In this document: piece after piece, positions 33,144-33,627 of the stretch
Layout of the letters: the number at the start of each line of letters is the position of its first letter
Numbering within the stretch: position 1 is the stretch's first letter
Source: Lachnospiraceae bacterium
GTDB taxonomy: Bacteria; Bacillota; Clostridia; Lachnospirales; Lachnospiraceae
Direction: 5' to 3'
Length of the DNA stretch: 33,627 nucleotides
Assembly (NCBI GenBank): GCA_016281275.1
Contig: JAEEIH010000219.1
Location: 1-33,627 of the forward strand
Notes under the pieces: generated by a model
Told to the model about the DNA's origin: nothing
Seen by the model: only the letters and a program-made list of their open reading frames with translations
Database searches by the model: none
Translations under genes and position numbers: made by a program

Positions 33144-33627
33144 ATGAGGAAATATTGCGAGGAATGTGGAAGAGAAGTTGAGACAAAATTCATTACAAAG
33201 AGAGAATCTTATGACGTCCTTGGAGAATCCATTGAAGTAGATGCAGAGATATTGGTTTGCGCAGAGTGTGGAGAAGAGTTCTATTGCGAAGAGCTTGATA
33301 ACGCCACTCTGATTCGGGCATATAACGAGTACCGAAGAAGACATAAGCTTTTATTACCTGAAGAGATAAAAAAGATCAGAGAGCAGTACGGACTTAGCCA
33401 GAGAAAGTTTGCAAAACTCCTGAATTGGGGAGATAAAACCATTTGCCGGTATGAGAATGGCTCTGTTCAAGACAAGGCACATAACAGTCTTTTGCTATTT
33501 CTGCGTGAGCCTGAAAATATGAGAACATACCTTACAGAAAACGAGGTTTTCCTAGACGAAAAGCAGAAGGTAAAATTACTGGATACTGTTGATAAGCTTG
33601 AGCAGGATACGGAATACCGAGCAAATA
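33144..33627 (+). CDS. MqsA-like antitoxin with zinc finger and XRE-type HTH (3' end outside window)
   Basis: Missing from the ORF track because it runs off the right edge; 161 codons are visible. The ATG follows a near-perfect GGAGGTGGCGTCA. An N-terminal YgiT-type zinc finger has C5-x2-C8 and C39-x2-C42, matching the spacing in E. coli MqsA. The HTH follows at about residues 72-105 (EQYGLSQRKFAKLLNWGDKTICRYENG). The protein continues past the HTH (LTENEVFLDEKQKVKLLDTV), where MqsA would already have ended. Long antitoxins of this type often carry a C-terminal SocA/Panacea (DUF4065) domain; that is a prediction for sequence outside the window. It should neutralise the upstream toxin and repress the operon. 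Confidence 0.85.
   Translation, partial: MRKYCEECGREVETKFITKRESYDVLGESIEVDAEILVCAECGEEFYCEELDNATLIRAYNEYRRRHKLLLPEEIKKIREQYGLSQRKFAKLLNWGDKTICRYENGSVQDKAHNSLLLFLREPENMRTYLTENEVFLDEKQKVKLLDTVDKLEQDTEYRAN

Overview
The window reads as chromosomal DNA of a Gram-positive Clostridia bacterium, most likely a Lachnospiraceae member (Butyrivibrio/Roseburia-like). This is inferred from gene order and protein style, not from a search. The evidence is an hrcA-grpE-dnaK-dnaJ-prmA-rsmE heat-shock cluster, an ireB-ruvX-DUF1292-mltG-trmR-U32 block that follows the Bacillus yrzL-yrrK-yrzB-yrrL-yrrM-yrrN/O order, a ThiI without a rhodanese domain, an RNase J, and strong AGGAGG-type ribosome binding sites. No tRNA, rRNA, CRISPR array or intact transposase was seen.

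Region 1 (1-10473) is housekeeping: the 3' part of hrcA, then grpE, dnaK and dnaJ. An unusual acidic lipoprotein with a remnant of the peptide-binding SBP family 5 signature follows, then prmA, rsmE, a cysteine desulfurase and thiI. Region 2 (10489-15300) holds a minus-strand HPr-like protein that lacks the phosphorylatable histidine loop, divergent from mtaB. After it come ireB, ruvX and a DUF1292 gene behind a clear promoter, then RNase J with a TTG start. Region 3 (15301-23255) opens with two 63-bp tandem repeats that run into the ribosome binding site of a catalytic-domain-less MltG-like gene. It continues with trmR and a U32 (TrhP-like) protease, a 1071-residue SWIM-SNF2 helicase, a minus-strand YerC/TrpR-like regulator and rlmD. 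Much of regions 1-3 serves translation: rRNA and ribosomal-protein methylation, tRNA thiolation, methylthiolation and wobble-uridine modification.

Region 4 (23368-28889) is the most interesting part. Two adjacent 900-901-residue membrane hybrid histidine kinases lie 3 nt apart. The first ends in REC plus HPt domains. The second ends in REC plus a complete DegV (fatty-acid-binding EDD fold) domain. Together they look like a phosphorelay that could be tuned by a lipid ligand. Region 5 (28931-31598) is a polar amino-acid ABC importer (permease, ATPase, lipoprotein binding protein). The leader of the binding-protein gene shares a structured element with the repeat upstream of the mltG-like gene, and base changes between the copies preserve pairing.

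Region 6 (31650-33627) is an accessory-looking edge. It has minus-strand dtd, a decayed C-terminal fragment of an InlB-type B-repeat surface protein directly upstream of dtd, and a cluster of three perfect palindromes, one of which resembles clostridial REP elements. Last is an MqsR-like toxin with a zinc-finger/HTH antitoxin running off the end, with a consensus promoter and a 16-bp perfect palindromic operator candidate.
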